Position numbers and translations under genes: made by a program
DNA from: Nevskia sp.
GTDB taxonomy: Bacteria > Pseudomonadota > Gammaproteobacteria > Nevskiales > Nevskiaceae
Assembly: GCA_030694365.1 (NCBI GenBank)
Contig: JAUXYM010000029.1
Coordinates: forward strand, 1-53,634
Reading direction: 5' to 3'
Length of the DNA stretch: 53,634 nt
Part shown: positions 37,602 through 46,266 of the stretch, one piece after another
Layout of the letters: each line of letters opens with the position of its first letter
Numbering within the stretch: position 1 is the stretch's first letter
Notes under the pieces: generated by a model
Told to the model about the DNA's origin: nothing
Databases searched by the model: none
The model's input: the letters and a program-made list of their open reading frames with translations, nothing else

Positions 37602-38007
37602 AGCGATCGATCAGGCAAGCCAAGCATTGCGCGACATCGGCACCGTGGATTCCGGGTTTGACCAATCTCCGCTAATCCGGCTGGTACTGGGAGAGACTTT
37701 TGCGGCACAAGGGAAACATTTGGCTGCGACGAAGGAACTTGAGAACGCGCTTCGGATCAGCACCGGCAGTTACGGCCCAGACCATTTCGGCACGCGGCGG
37801 ATTCGACTGGCCTTGGCAAAGAACGCTGCGGCGACCGGCGACGCTGCGGCCATTGAAAGATATCTCAGCCAGCCCGCACCTCTGCAGTTTGCAGAAGTGG
37901 CGGACGGCCATTCTCTCAAGCGCGACATGGCGAGCCTGCGCACCGTGACAGCTACCAGTCCGTCCGCGGTCGCCATCAACGACGCTCCGCGTTCACCGGA
38001 AAAATAG
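37576..38007 (+). pseudogene. Displaced C-terminal TPR part of the kinase regulator
   Basis: After the duplicated decamer AGCCTGCGTC the expected continuation (RRYDEAIDQASQALRDIG, LGETFAAQGKHLAATKELENAL) is found in the next frame, up to TAG 38007. It is TPR-like and belongs to the gene starting at 35304. It is unlikely to be translated alone, although a separate frame is open from 37498. The radical SAM gene begins five bases later. Confidence 0.75.
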
Positions 38008-38012
38008 CAGCC

Positions 38013-38942
38013 ATGAGGCTAGGCATAGAAATCACCGGGCGCTGCAACGCCGCATGCCTGCATTGCTCCTCGGCTTGCGGCCCGACCGTGCGGGACAGGC
38101 TGAGTACCGGCGAAATACTGGCCGTCATGGATCAAGCCTCTGAGCTCAACACGGGGCAACTCGAATTTGCCCTGACCGGAGGAGAACCGTTTCTCGATCG
38201 CCGCCGGCTGCGCGAACTGATCGCGCACGGCACCTCGCTGGGTGCCATCGTCAGCTGTGTGAGCAACGGCTTCTGGGCTTCATCGATGCCACGAGCGCTC
38301 GATGTGCTTGCCCCGCTCAAGACAGCTGGACTTCAAATGATCGGCATCAGCACCAGCCGCTTCCATCGCCAGTATGTTGAGGCCGTAAGAGTCGAACTGG
38401 CGATCGCAGCCGCAAGTCAGCTCGGCATCCGCACGATGCTGAAAATCGCCATCACGAAATCCGATCGATACCTGCCGCCGGAACCTCCGATCGCGCGTGC
38501 CGAGGCGATGGCGGATGTGGTCGAGCACTTCGCCGTCATCGGCCACGGCCGCGACCCGTCGGCTATCGACGAATCGGAGTGGATCACCTCGGAAACGATT
38601 CCCGTCGGACGCTGCCCGTCTGCGGCGGCCAACATCGCCGAAGACGGACGCTACATGGCCTGCTGCTCCTCCGGCCCGGCGTCGCCCGCATTCGCGTTCG
38701 GCAACATCGGCGACACGCCACTGCGTGAATGCGCCAGGCGGTTATCGGCAAGCGCCCTGCATCGTCAGCTTCGCAGCCACGGTCCGGCGAGTTTTCTGCC
38801 GGCGATCATTCAGGCTGGCTTGAGCGAGAAACTCCGGCCGGCGTATCACGATGTCTGCGACCTCTGCACCCATTTGCTTTCGGATCCCCAGATGGTCGCT
38901 GTCAGCAAGCAACAGGCCGAAACCTTCGCTGTACCACCCTGA
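38013..38942 (+). CDS. Radical SAM protein
   Basis: A 309-residue radical SAM enzyme. The 4Fe-4S motif is GRCNAACLHCSS (CxxxCxxC) at residues about 10-18, and the SAM-binding GGEP lies in FALTGGEPFLDRR. The C-terminal third has further Cys (GRCPSAAANIAEDG, MACCSSG, VCDLC) that could bind an auxiliary cluster, but the spacing is not clearly SPASM. Its place, five bases after the kinase-regulator gene and 17 before a small protein gene, suggests it modifies a peptide or protein in this operon. Substrate unknown. Confidence 0.88.
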   Translation: MRLGIEITGRCNAACLHCSSACGPTVRDRLSTGEILAVMDQASELNTGQLEFALTGGEPFLDRRRLRELIAHGTSLGAIVSCVSNGFWASSMPRALDVLAPLKTAGLQMIGISTSRFHRQYVEAVRVELAIAAASQLGIRTMLKIAITKSDRYLPPEPPIARAEAMADVVEHFAVIGHGRDPSAIDESEWITSETIPVGRCPSAAANIAEDGRYMACCSSGPASPAFAFGNIGDTPLRECARRLSASALHRQLRSHGPASFLPAIIQAGLSEKLRPAYHDVCDLCTHLLSDPQMVAVSKQQAETFAVPP

Positions 38943-38959
38943 TCCACCGGAGATACGCC

Positions 38960-39316
38960 ATGGCAGCACCGACGATCCGCCAACTCATAGAAGCCATCCA
39001 GGATGGCGTTATGGATCCCAGCCACGCACAGCTACTGACACTTTATCCCGACTTGTACGCCAAACAGCTTAATAAATGGGAGTGGCAGGAAAACGACAAG
39101 CGAATCGATAAATTCAAGGCAATGTCGATCGAAGGCTTTCACCTTGCCCATCAAAAATATTTGCTGAGCAAAGCTGGTGATGAAGCGGCGGCGAATGAGC
39201 TTGCCGGCGTTTACTCGAGAGTGATCTGTGCAGCCGGCAAGGTCGTTGACTGGAGTCGTCCTGTTGGAGCCGTCGACGATAGCTATCTTGACCAGATCGC
39301 GGAAATTCCCACTTAA
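38960..39316 (+). CDS. 118-residue protein following the radical SAM gene, unknown
   Basis: ATG 38960 is preceded by GGAG and encodes 118 residues, beginning MAAPTIRQLIEAIQDG and containing aromatic-rich YPDLYAKQLNKWEWQEND and a later SRVICAAGKVVDWSRP. It is probably cytoplasmic and mostly helical, with one Cys and no leader-peptide motif I recognise. Base composition is lower in GC than the surroundings. Being last in the operon after a radical SAM enzyme, it may be its substrate or accessory partner; this is inference. Confidence 0.75.
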   Translation: MAAPTIRQLIEAIQDGVMDPSHAQLLTLYPDLYAKQLNKWEWQENDKRIDKFKAMSIEGFHLAHQKYLLSKAGDEAAANELAGVYSRVICAAGKVVDWSRPVGAVDDSYLDQIAEIPT

Positions 39317-39329
39317 AGGGAAACGCAAT

Positions 39330-40807
39330 TCAAGGTTTGATCTTGAAGCCCGCTGCATGTAGCAGGGCGGCAAGATCAAACTCGCCATCGATCAGGAATT
39401 CCTTCGCCGGCTTGAAGCCTTCGTTGGCGTTCAGGATCGACTCCGGATCTTTCTGCAGGACGCCGATGATCGTCTCGGCGACGATCCGGCCGCCGAGCGG
39501 GCCTAGTGTCAGACCGTCTCTCTTCTCATCCGCTTCCCGGAGAAGGTAGTACCAAAGCGGGACGCAGTGTCCTCGGTATCGGGCAAGGTTATCGGGCCAG
39601 ATTTCCTTGTCCGTCAGCACGAATCCCGGCGCCTGCTCGCCCAGAACTGACTCCGCGTAAGCGGCGGCGGCACGACCTTCAACGAGTTTCAGCGCGTTGC
39701 CGCGCAGCAGATTGCGGCTGGCCAGCGTGTTGATTGCCTGGCTGTCTCGCATTGCGGCGTTAGGCAGCTGGCTGAGCGGCTGGCTGAGCAGCGGTTTGAA
39801 GCATCTGGCCTTCTGTCCGGCGGTCCCGAGCATGAACGACCAGTCGACGACATCCCGCTGCCGTACCGGGCCCCGATCAGGCTGTTGCGCGACCCCTGCT
39901 TATCGCGATCGAAAGGAGGCTGTCGCGAATTCTCCGTCATGATCGAAATGAACACGGGTTTGCTGCTTGTGGTTACCTCGATCCCGTCACTCGGATAGCG
40001 CTTGATCTGGTACTTGTTGCGCACCATCGCATGACCGAACCGGAACGCCGCAGTCGAGAACTCGATCGGCATGAAGGCTTCGTGTGCGCATTTTGCGGGG
40101 TCGTAAAGGCGGCGGCCATGTTCGAAAATATCGTCGATGAGCTTCTGGCTGACAATCTTCGGCAGGTAATCCCTGAGCACGACATGCTGATAATGCAGCC
40201 GGACCAGCTGCTGCGCTTCTGCAAAGGGGTCGGGGTGAGAAGACGCCTTGAGTGTGTCGTAAATCCTGTTGTGAAAGCGGATCAGCGCCACCTGCAGTTG
40301 ATTGACGAACAGATTCTCGTCATTCCTGGCATCGGCGATCACTGGCACATCGTCGGCCCATCTCGGCACGTCGAATGCCAGGTCCGGCAGCGGGTCGAAA
40401 TGATCCAGCGGTTCCCTGACCGTGCCCAAGCGCAGCCGGCCTTTATCCTTGCCTTCATACAGGTAGGGAGCGGCATGAGGCCCGGCACCGTAGACGGAGT
40501 CCAGCTCCAGTGCGGCCGTCCTGAAGTTGCGCAAGCACAGCGGGTCCACCTTCCGTTCGAAGCTGGACACCAGGTCGAGGGTCAGGTCGTGATCGACGAA
40601 CTGGCCGAAATAGGTATAAGCCGCCGGAATCTTGCAGTTGTCGGCGTTTAGCTGTTTAGGAGATTCGATCATCTGGAGACCGAGCAGGATTAGCTCTGTG
40701 TCCTCCCAATCGGCAACCGGCAAGCTGGTCGGAAACATGCGGCCAAACCGCGCGGAGCCCGGTTGGTAACTCGCTTCGAAAGTCACGGGACTGGCGCTGT
40801 GGCTCAT
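39330..40807 (-). pseudogene. Animal-type heme peroxidase, frameshifted
   Basis: Starts at ATG 40807. The distal His lies in YFGQFVDHD (about residue 73), a RxxE-like RNDEN block is near 161 and the proximal His is in AAFRFGHAMVRN (about 259). This is the peroxidase/cyclooxygenase superfamily. After SLIGAR the frame is lost; the family-like continuation VRQRDVVDWSFMLGTAG and LASRNLLRGNALKL is in another frame, ending at 39330. One extra base in the GGGCCCC run near 39868-39874 would restore about 492 residues. It ends 13 bases from the convergent 118-residue gene. Loss, sequencing error and programmed frameshift cannot be separated here. Confidence 0.82.
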
Positions 40808-40819
40808 GCCGGCGGATTC

Positions 40820-41743
40820 TCAGTAACAGGCTCGAACGAACGCTTCCACGGAGCGTGCCAGCGCAAACAAGTCATACCCTCCTTCCAATGATGCAACGAC
40901 GCGGCCCGACGAGTACTCATCGGCCCAGCCGCGAATCCGTTCGCCGATCCAAGCATAGTCCGAGAAAGTAAGATTCAGGCCGGCCAGCGGGTCATCGCCA
41001 TGAGCATCGAATCCCGCAGAAACCAGGATCAGCTCCGGCTTGAACGCGGCGATCGCAGAGGCCCAGCGGACTTCGACGGCGGCGCGGAATTCATCGCTGC
41101 CATCGCCGGCGCTCAGCGGCGCGTCGACGATATGCCGGTTCGCCGGATCGCTGACCCAGCCCGGGTAGTACGGGTCCTGATAGGTGTTGCAGACCAGCAC
41201 GCGGGGATCGTCGCGGAAGATGTCCGAGGTGCCGTTGCCGTAGTGCACGTCGAAATCAAGCACCGCGACGCGCTTCAAGCCCGAGGCCAGCGCATGCGCC
41301 GCGCCGACGGCCACGCTGTTGAACAGGCAGAAGCCCATCGCCCGGCGGCGCTCGGCGTGATGACCGGGCGGGCGTACCGCGCAGAACGCGAAACGGGTCT
41401 TGCCGGCCAAGGCTTCGTCGATGCCGAGGATCACCGCCCCGGCCGCCGCCTGCGCGGCTTCGGCGCTGTGCGCGTTCATCGCGGTATCCGGGTCGATGCG
41501 CACCAGGCCCTGCGTCGGCTGGATGGCGAGGATGCCGTCGACCAGCCGCGCCTCATGGACGCGGACCAGGGCCTCACGCGGTGCCAGCGGCGCGGTGACG
41601 GTGCGGAACATCGGCAGCAGGCCGCTGGCGTTCATGCGGTCCTGAATCGCATGCAGGCGGGCGATCGATTCCGGATGACCGGTACCCATCTCGTGGCGGG
41701 AGCAGGCGGGATGGGTGATCCACAAGGGAATGGCGGCGTTCAT
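40820..41743 (-). CDS. Histone-deacetylase-family deacetylase (acetoin utilization/acetylpolyamine amidohydrolase-like)
   Basis: A zinc hydrolase of about 307 residues. Motifs are RPPGHHAERRRAMGFCLFN (catalytic His pair), VLDFDVHYGNGT (zinc Asp/His) and LVSAGFDAHGDDPL (zinc Asp). Bacterial members remove acetyl groups from small molecules or proteins; the substrate here is unknown. It starts MNAAIPLWITHPAC at 41743; an ATG nine bases upstream (41752) is equally possible. The peroxidase gene begins 12 bases downstream, so the two are probably cotranscribed. Confidence 0.9.
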   Translation of the reverse strand: MNAAIPLWITHPACSRHEMGTGHPESIARLHAIQDRMNASGLLPMFRTVTAPLAPREALVRVHEARLVDGILAIQPTQGLVRIDPDTAMNAHSAEAAQAAAGAVILGIDEALAGKTRFAFCAVRPPGHHAERRRAMGFCLFNSVAVGAAHALASGLKRVAVLDFDVHYGNGTSDIFRDDPRVLVCNTYQDPYYPGWVSDPANRHIVDAPLSAGDGSDEFRAAVEVRWASAIAAFKPELILVSAGFDAHGDDPLAGLNLTFSDYAWIGERIRGWADEYSSGRVVASLEGGYDLFALARSVEAFVRACY

Positions 41744-41862
41744 GAGCGGCATTTCGGGCAGCCGGTCACGGACTGTCAAGCGCCGCGCCGCCGAACCCGC
41801 CATCGCCTGCGGTTTCGTGTTTTGCTTGGCATCGTGAACGGCCTTCCCTGATCCTCGCCCGC

Positions 41863-42774
41863 ATGAGCAACGAAGACTCCGCCGCAGACCACCTGAACAG
41901 CGCCGCTCCACCGGAAACACTGAGCGCCGCTGCGCGCCGCGTGCCGGTGCTCGACTGGCTGCTGCTGATCCTGGCGCTGGTATCGATCGCGCTGCTCAGC
42001 GTCGAGACCTGGGGCGGGGTCACTCCGGAACAGGGCCGGCTGCTGATCCGCAGCGACTACGCGATCTGCGCGATCTTCGCCGTGGAGTTCACCTGGCGCT
42101 GGTGGCAGAACGGCTGGACACGCGGCTATCTGCTGCGCAACTGGTACCAGGTGCTCGGCATGATTCCGGTCTCCGAGCCGGCCCTGCGCGGCTTCCGCCT
42201 GTTTCGCGTGGTGCGCATCGTCATCCTGCTGTCGCGCTTCGGCATGGCGGCGGATCGGGCGCTCGGCGACGAGTTCACCTACCGGCTGGTCAACCGTTTC
42301 CGGGATCGCATCATGCGGGCGGTCGGCGGCATGATCACTCTGGCAGTACTTGCCGAAGTGTCGGACGTGCTGAAGCGCGGCACCTACACCCGCAACGTCG
42401 CGCGGGCGCTGGAGGAGAACGATCGCGAACTGCGGGCGATGATCACCGAGAAGCTCAGCCACAACGCCCGCACCAAGACTCTGAGCCGGCTGCCGTTCTA
42501 CAACGACATCGTCAATTCGGTGGTCGATGCCGCACTCGGCCTGGCGCACGACGTGCTGAACGATCCGCGCACCGACGAGCTGGTGGCCGATATCCTGCGC
42601 GAGAACGTCGACCAGCTGCGCGCCGCCGTGCAGGCCAAGGAAGACGCCAAGCATCAGCCCGGGCATCAGTCTGCGCAGCCCGTTGCTCAGGAACCGCTGT
42701 CCCTGAGCGCCCGGCCTCGCTATGGTCGGGGCCAAGAGTCCCTGAACGGGCCGGAGGAGTGGCAAAAGCGGTGA
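41863..42774 (+). CDS. Ion-transporter-family membrane protein, voltage-sensor-like without a pore
   Basis: A 303-residue protein whose N-terminal 120 or so residues form helices like S1-S4 of voltage-gated channels. The S4-like segment RGFRLFRVVRIVILLSR carries Arg at every third position. No pore loop or S5-S6 pair follows. Instead there is a soluble, mainly helical region (LRAMITEKLSHNARTKTLSR) and a hydrophilic tail. It may be a voltage-responsive regulator or proton pathway; this is inference. Its stop overlaps the GTG of the EAL gene downstream (GTGA), implying coupled translation. Confidence 0.78.
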   Translation: MSNEDSAADHLNSAAPPETLSAAARRVPVLDWLLLILALVSIALLSVETWGGVTPEQGRLLIRSDYAICAIFAVEFTWRWWQNGWTRGYLLRNWYQVLGMIPVSEPALRGFRLFRVVRIVILLSRFGMAADRALGDEFTYRLVNRFRDRIMRAVGGMITLAVLAEVSDVLKRGTYTRNVARALEENDRELRAMITEKLSHNARTKTLSRLPFYNDIVNSVVDAALGLAHDVLNDPRTDELVADILRENVDQLRAAVQAKEDAKHQPGHQSAQPVAQEPLSLSARPRYGRGQESLNGPEEWQKR

Positions 42775-44327
42775 TCAACAGGCGCAAGCGCCGATTGGCT
42801 TTGATTGCGGTCGCCGCGGTACTGGCAGGCATCCTGCCGGCCGGGCTAATGCTGGCGGTGACTTATGTGCAGGCCACCACGGCGGCCAGCGAGCGCCTCG
42901 ACCAATATGCTGCGGTGCTCGAAAACCATGCCGACGAAATCTTCGGCACCGCCGAAACCGTGCTGCGAACCATCGCGTCGACCATCGATCGCAGCTGCAG
43001 CGCGGCCAGTGTCGATACCTTGCGCAAGGCGGTCTACAACTCGCTGTACTTCCGCGAAGCTGGGCTGATCTATCGCAGCGCCGTGCAGTGCACCAGCGTG
43101 CGGGTGCCGGAAACCTCGATGCTGATCAACAACGCCGACCTGCTGATCTGGCCGACCACCGGCATCCATATCGCCGCGCCCGATCTGACCCTGGAAGACG
43201 AGGTATCGATCACGGTGCTGCACGGCATCGACCGGGCACCCGGCGTGGCGGTGATCCTGATGCTGAACCCGCGCCAGTTGCTGGAGCCGGCGCGGGCGGC
43301 GATCGGCGAGCAGCAGATCGCGCTGCGCATCGAACGCAGCGATGGCCGGGTGCTGTCGCGCGCCGGTAGCCTGCTGGTCAGCGACGACGATCCGGCCAGC
43401 CTGATCAGCAGCCGCAGCTTCAAGCATTACCCGCTACGCGCCATCGTCGCCGGCAACCGCGATGCGCTGATCGCCGGCTGGTGGCAGAACGCCACCTTGT
43501 TCGTGCTGCTTGGCCTTGGCCTGTCGCTGCCGTTGTTCCTGCTGCTGGCGTATGCCGACCGCCGCGAACGTTCGATGGATGCCCAGCTCAGCGACGCGCT
43601 GGAAAACAACGAGCTGCACGTCCACTACCAGCCGATCCACGAAACCGGCAGCCTGCGCGCCGTCGGTGCCGAAGCGCTGCTGCGCTGGCAGCACCCGCAG
43701 CGCGGCATGATCCTGCCCGGCGTTTTCGTGCCGGTGGCCGAAGCCAGTGGCCTGATCAATCCGCTGACCGACTGGCTGATGCGGCGGGTCGCCGCCGACC
43801 TCGAAAGCGGGCTCGCCGATCGCCCCGATTTCTACATCACGGTGAACCTGAGCCCGGCACATTTCAGCGATGCCGAGCTGCCGGAACGGGTGCGCCGCAT
43901 CTTTGGCAAGGCCTGCGCTGCCAGGCGTCTGGTGTTCGAAGTCACCGAGCGGGAGATGCTGTCGTCATCGGACGATCTCGCCCGCAGCGTCATCGACAGC
44001 CTGCGCCGCGATGGCGCAAGGGTGGCGCTTGACGACTTCGGCACCGGCTATTCCTCGCTGCGCTATCTCGGCCAGTTCCATTTCGATCTGCTGAAGATCG
44101 ACAAGGCCTTCATCGACGCCATCGGCACCGAATCGATCACCGCCGGCCTGGTTGGCGACATGGTGACGATGGCGCGCCGCCTCGGGCTGGCCACGGTCGC
44201 CGAAGGGGTGGAGACCGCTGAACAGCTCGACCATCTGCGCGGCATCGGCGTCGACTACGTGCAGGGCTGGTACCTGTCGCGGGCGCTGCCGCTGGACGAG
44301 TTGCTGGCCTATCTCGCCAAGCGCTAA
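42771..44327 (+). CDS. CSS-motif EAL-domain cyclic-di-GMP phosphodiesterase
   Basis: A 518-residue membrane protein. TM1 (about 9-30) and TM2 (about 240-262) flank a periplasmic domain of the CSS type, with Cys in DRSCSAAS and SAVQCTSVR. In this family a disulfide between such cysteines controls stability and activity. The cytoplasmic EAL domain has GAEALLRWQHP, FYITVNLSPAHF, FEVTEREML, LDDFGTGYSSLRYL and AEGVET, so it should be active. GTG 42771 overlaps the upstream stop, with GGAGGA about 12 bases before; a far longer frame upstream is a shadow. Confidence 0.9.
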   Translation: MINRRKRRLALIAVAAVLAGILPAGLMLAVTYVQATTAASERLDQYAAVLENHADEIFGTAETVLRTIASTIDRSCSAASVDTLRKAVYNSLYFREAGLIYRSAVQCTSVRVPETSMLINNADLLIWPTTGIHIAAPDLTLEDEVSITVLHGIDRAPGVAVILMLNPRQLLEPARAAIGEQQIALRIERSDGRVLSRAGSLLVSDDDPASLISSRSFKHYPLRAIVAGNRDALIAGWWQNATLFVLLGLGLSLPLFLLLAYADRRERSMDAQLSDALENNELHVHYQPIHETGSLRAVGAEALLRWQHPQRGMILPGVFVPVAEASGLINPLTDWLMRRVAADLESGLADRPDFYITVNLSPAHFSDAELPERVRRIFGKACAARRLVFEVTEREMLSSSDDLARSVIDSLRRDGARVALDDFGTGYSSLRYLGQFHFDLLKIDKAFIDAIGTESITAGLVGDMVTMARRLGLATVAEGVETAEQLDHLRGIGVDYVQGWYLSRALPLDELLAYLAKR

Positions 44328-44386
44328 CCGCAGCAAAAGGCGCTGCTAGACTTCCTCGCTCCTGACAACGCCCCCATGCCTCCGCG

Positions 44387-45487
44387 ATGAACGCTCCCCT
44401 GACTGAAGCGCTTGCTGCAGCCAGCCCGCTCGACACCGCCGGTGCCGTGCGTGACGAAAACGCTTTCGATCCGGCGCTGATCCTGCCGTTCCTGAAAGCG
44501 CAGATTCCCGACCTTGTCGACGGCTCGATCGAGTTGCGGCAATTTCCCGGGGGGGCGTCGAACCTGACCTACCAGCTGAGCATCGGTGGCCGCGAGATGA
44601 TCCTGCGCCGGCCGCCGGCCGGCACCAAGGCCCGTGGCGCCCATGACATGGGCCGCGAGTTCCGCGTGCTGCAGCGTCTGCATCCGCACTTCAAGTGCCC
44701 GCAGCCGCTGGCCTACTGCGAAGACGCCAGCCTGATCGGCTCGGATTTCTACGTCATGGAAAAGCTCGCCGGCATCATCCTGCGCCGCGATCTGCCGAAC
44801 ACCTTGAGCTACAGCCCGGAGCGCGCCCGCCAGCTTTGCCTGAACCTGATCGATACCCAGATCGCCCTGCATGAACTCGACTACCAAGCGGCCGGGCTAG
44901 CCGACATGGGCAAACCGGCCGGCTATGTCGCGCGCCAGCTCAGCGGCTGGAGCGAGCGCTGGAGCAAGGTACTGACCGATGACATCCCCAGCTACGACGC
45001 GATCATCGCCTGGCTGACCGCCAACCAGCCGGCCGACTCGGCACGGCCGGGCATCATCCACAACGATTACCGCTACGACAACGTCGTGCTCAGCCCGGAT
45101 GATCAGTTGAGCGTCATCGGCGTGCTCGACTGGGAGATGGCCACGCTTGGCGATCCGCTGCTCGATCTCGGCTCCTCGCTGGCCTACTGGGTCGAGGCCG
45201 GCGATCCACCCGAGATGCAGGCGATTCGCATGCAGCCGTCGAACATCCCCGGCATGCTCAGCCGTGCCGAAATCATCGACCGCTACGCCGAGAAGACCGG
45301 CCGCGAAGTGAAGAACGCCGACTGGTACTACGTGTTCGGCCTGTTCCGCCTCGGCGTCATCGCCCAGCAAATCTACTACCGCTACAAGCTCGGCCAGTCG
45401 AAGAACCCGAAGTTCGCCGCCTTCGGCCTGTTCGTCTCCGTGCTCGCCCAGGTCTGCGAGCGGGTAATCAACCGGGCCAGGGTCTGA
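44387..45487 (+). CDS. Phosphotransferase-family protein (APH/choline-kinase fold, ACAD10-like)
   Basis: A 366-residue kinase-fold protein. The catalytic loop is IIHNDYRYDNVVL and the metal-binding block VLDWEMATLGDPLLDLG. Such genes accompany acyl-CoA dehydrogenases and SDRs in fatty-acid or sterol degradation clusters and probably phosphorylate a hydroxyacyl substrate rather than an antibiotic. An SDR and an acyl-CoA ligase lie downstream, consistent with this. Confidence 0.9.
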   Translation: MNAPLTEALAAASPLDTAGAVRDENAFDPALILPFLKAQIPDLVDGSIELRQFPGGASNLTYQLSIGGREMILRRPPAGTKARGAHDMGREFRVLQRLHPHFKCPQPLAYCEDASLIGSDFYVMEKLAGIILRRDLPNTLSYSPERARQLCLNLIDTQIALHELDYQAAGLADMGKPAGYVARQLSGWSERWSKVLTDDIPSYDAIIAWLTANQPADSARPGIIHNDYRYDNVVLSPDDQLSVIGVLDWEMATLGDPLLDLGSSLAYWVEAGDPPEMQAIRMQPSNIPGMLSRAEIIDRYAEKTGREVKNADWYYVFGLFRLGVIAQQIYYRYKLGQSKNPKFAAFGLFVSVLAQVCERVINRARV

Positions 45488-45491
45488 AGGG

Positions 45492-45833
45492 ATGGCGAAG
45501 CTCGATCCCATCAGTGGCGACGAGGCCGCCCGCCACGAGCGCATTCTCGAACGCCTGCTGACCGCTGCCACCAGCATGACCGGCATCTGTGTCGGCCTGC
45601 TCGGCGCGGTCAACGCGTTCAGCCGGTCGCAGAACACCGAAACCGTCGCCGACGACGTGCTGGCGATGAACGCGCTGCTGTTCCTGGTCTGCTGCTACCT
45701 GATCGTCTGGGGCCTGCGCTCGAACAGCCGCCACCTGACGGCGCGGTTGCTGCACCTCGTCGAATACCTGTTTCTCGGGGCGATGACCCTGCTGGTGCTG
45801 ATCGGTTTCTTTGTTGTCTATTCGGTGCTGTAA
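45492..45833 (+). CDS. Small membrane protein, unknown
   Basis: A 113-residue protein with three predicted membrane segments (about 23-43, 57-75 and 89-113). It begins MAKLDPISGDEAARHERILE and ends FFVVYSVL. It starts four bases after the phosphotransferase gene, so it is probably in the same transcript. No family recognised. Confidence 0.75.
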   Translation: MAKLDPISGDEAARHERILERLLTAATSMTGICVGLLGAVNAFSRSQNTETVADDVLAMNALLFLVCCYLIVWGLRSNSRHLTARLLHLVEYLFLGAMTLLVLIGFFVVYSVL

Positions 45834-45838
45834 CCGCC

Positions 45839-45868
45839 GTCATTCCCGCGCAGGCGGGAATCCAGTTT
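45839..45868. repeat. Left 30-bp inverted repeat of the GIY-YIG cassette
   Basis: This 30-base sequence is exactly complementary to 46210-46239. Its core is itself a palindrome, ATTCCCGC-GCAG-GCGGGAAT, fitting the ATTCCC-N8-GGGAAT pattern of dRS3/REP-like repeats. Confidence 0.9.
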
Positions 45869-45890
45869 CCTTGTCGCAAACGGCAAAGCT

Positions 45891-46238
45891 ATGAACAAGG
45901 AGCCCTGTGTCTACATCCTCGTCAGCGGACGCAACGGCACCTTGTACATCGGTGTGAGCAGCCAGTTGCAGCGACGTCTGTGGCAGCATCGCGATGGCGC
46001 AGTCGCAGCATTCAGCACGAAGTACCAAACGCACAGGCTGGTCTGGTTCGAGCGCTGCGATGACATGCTAGCCGCCATCACGCGTGAGAAGCAGTTGAAG
46101 AAGTGGAACCGGATGTGGAAGCTGCGACTGATCGAGGAGCAGAACCCGGAGTGGCGGGATCTGGCCGTTGATTTGGGCTTCTCGGCGGTCGACGGCGACG
46201 CTGACGACAAAACTGGATTCCCGCCTGCGCGGGAATGA
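45891..46238 (+). CDS. GIY-YIG endonuclease-domain protein
   Basis: A 115-residue solitary GIY-YIG nuclease (UPF0213/YhbQ-like). Seen are CVYILVSGRNGTLYIGVS, the Arg-containing QLQRRLWQHR, the Glu in TREKQLKKWNR and a final NPEWRDL block. The last residues TGFPPARE and the stop codon are encoded by the right-hand inverted repeat. The whole gene is framed by perfect 30-bp inverted repeats, suggesting the nuclease and repeat are spread or maintained together. Confidence 0.9.
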   Translation: MNKEPCVYILVSGRNGTLYIGVSSQLQRRLWQHRDGAVAAFSTKYQTHRLVWFERCDDMLAAITREKQLKKWNRMWKLRLIEEQNPEWRDLAVDLGFSAVDGDADDKTGFPPARE

Positions 46239-46239
46239 C
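46210..46239. repeat. Right 30-bp inverted repeat of the GIY-YIG cassette
   Basis: Perfect reverse complement of 45839-45868. It contains the GIY-YIG gene stop (TGA 46236-46238). Confidence 0.9.
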
Positions 46240-46266
46240 ACCTAAAAAAGAGATCAATACAGAACC

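Noticed and set aside
42102-42770. N-terminal extension of the CSS-EAL protein
   Set aside because: The long upstream frame overlaps the voltage-sensor-like gene; the hydrophobic start and GTG 42771 with a Shine-Dalgarno mark the true beginning.
45839-46239. Possible CRISPR or short repeat array
   Set aside because: There are only two copies, inverted rather than direct, with a protein gene between them; no spacer-repeat periodicity occurs anywhere in the window.
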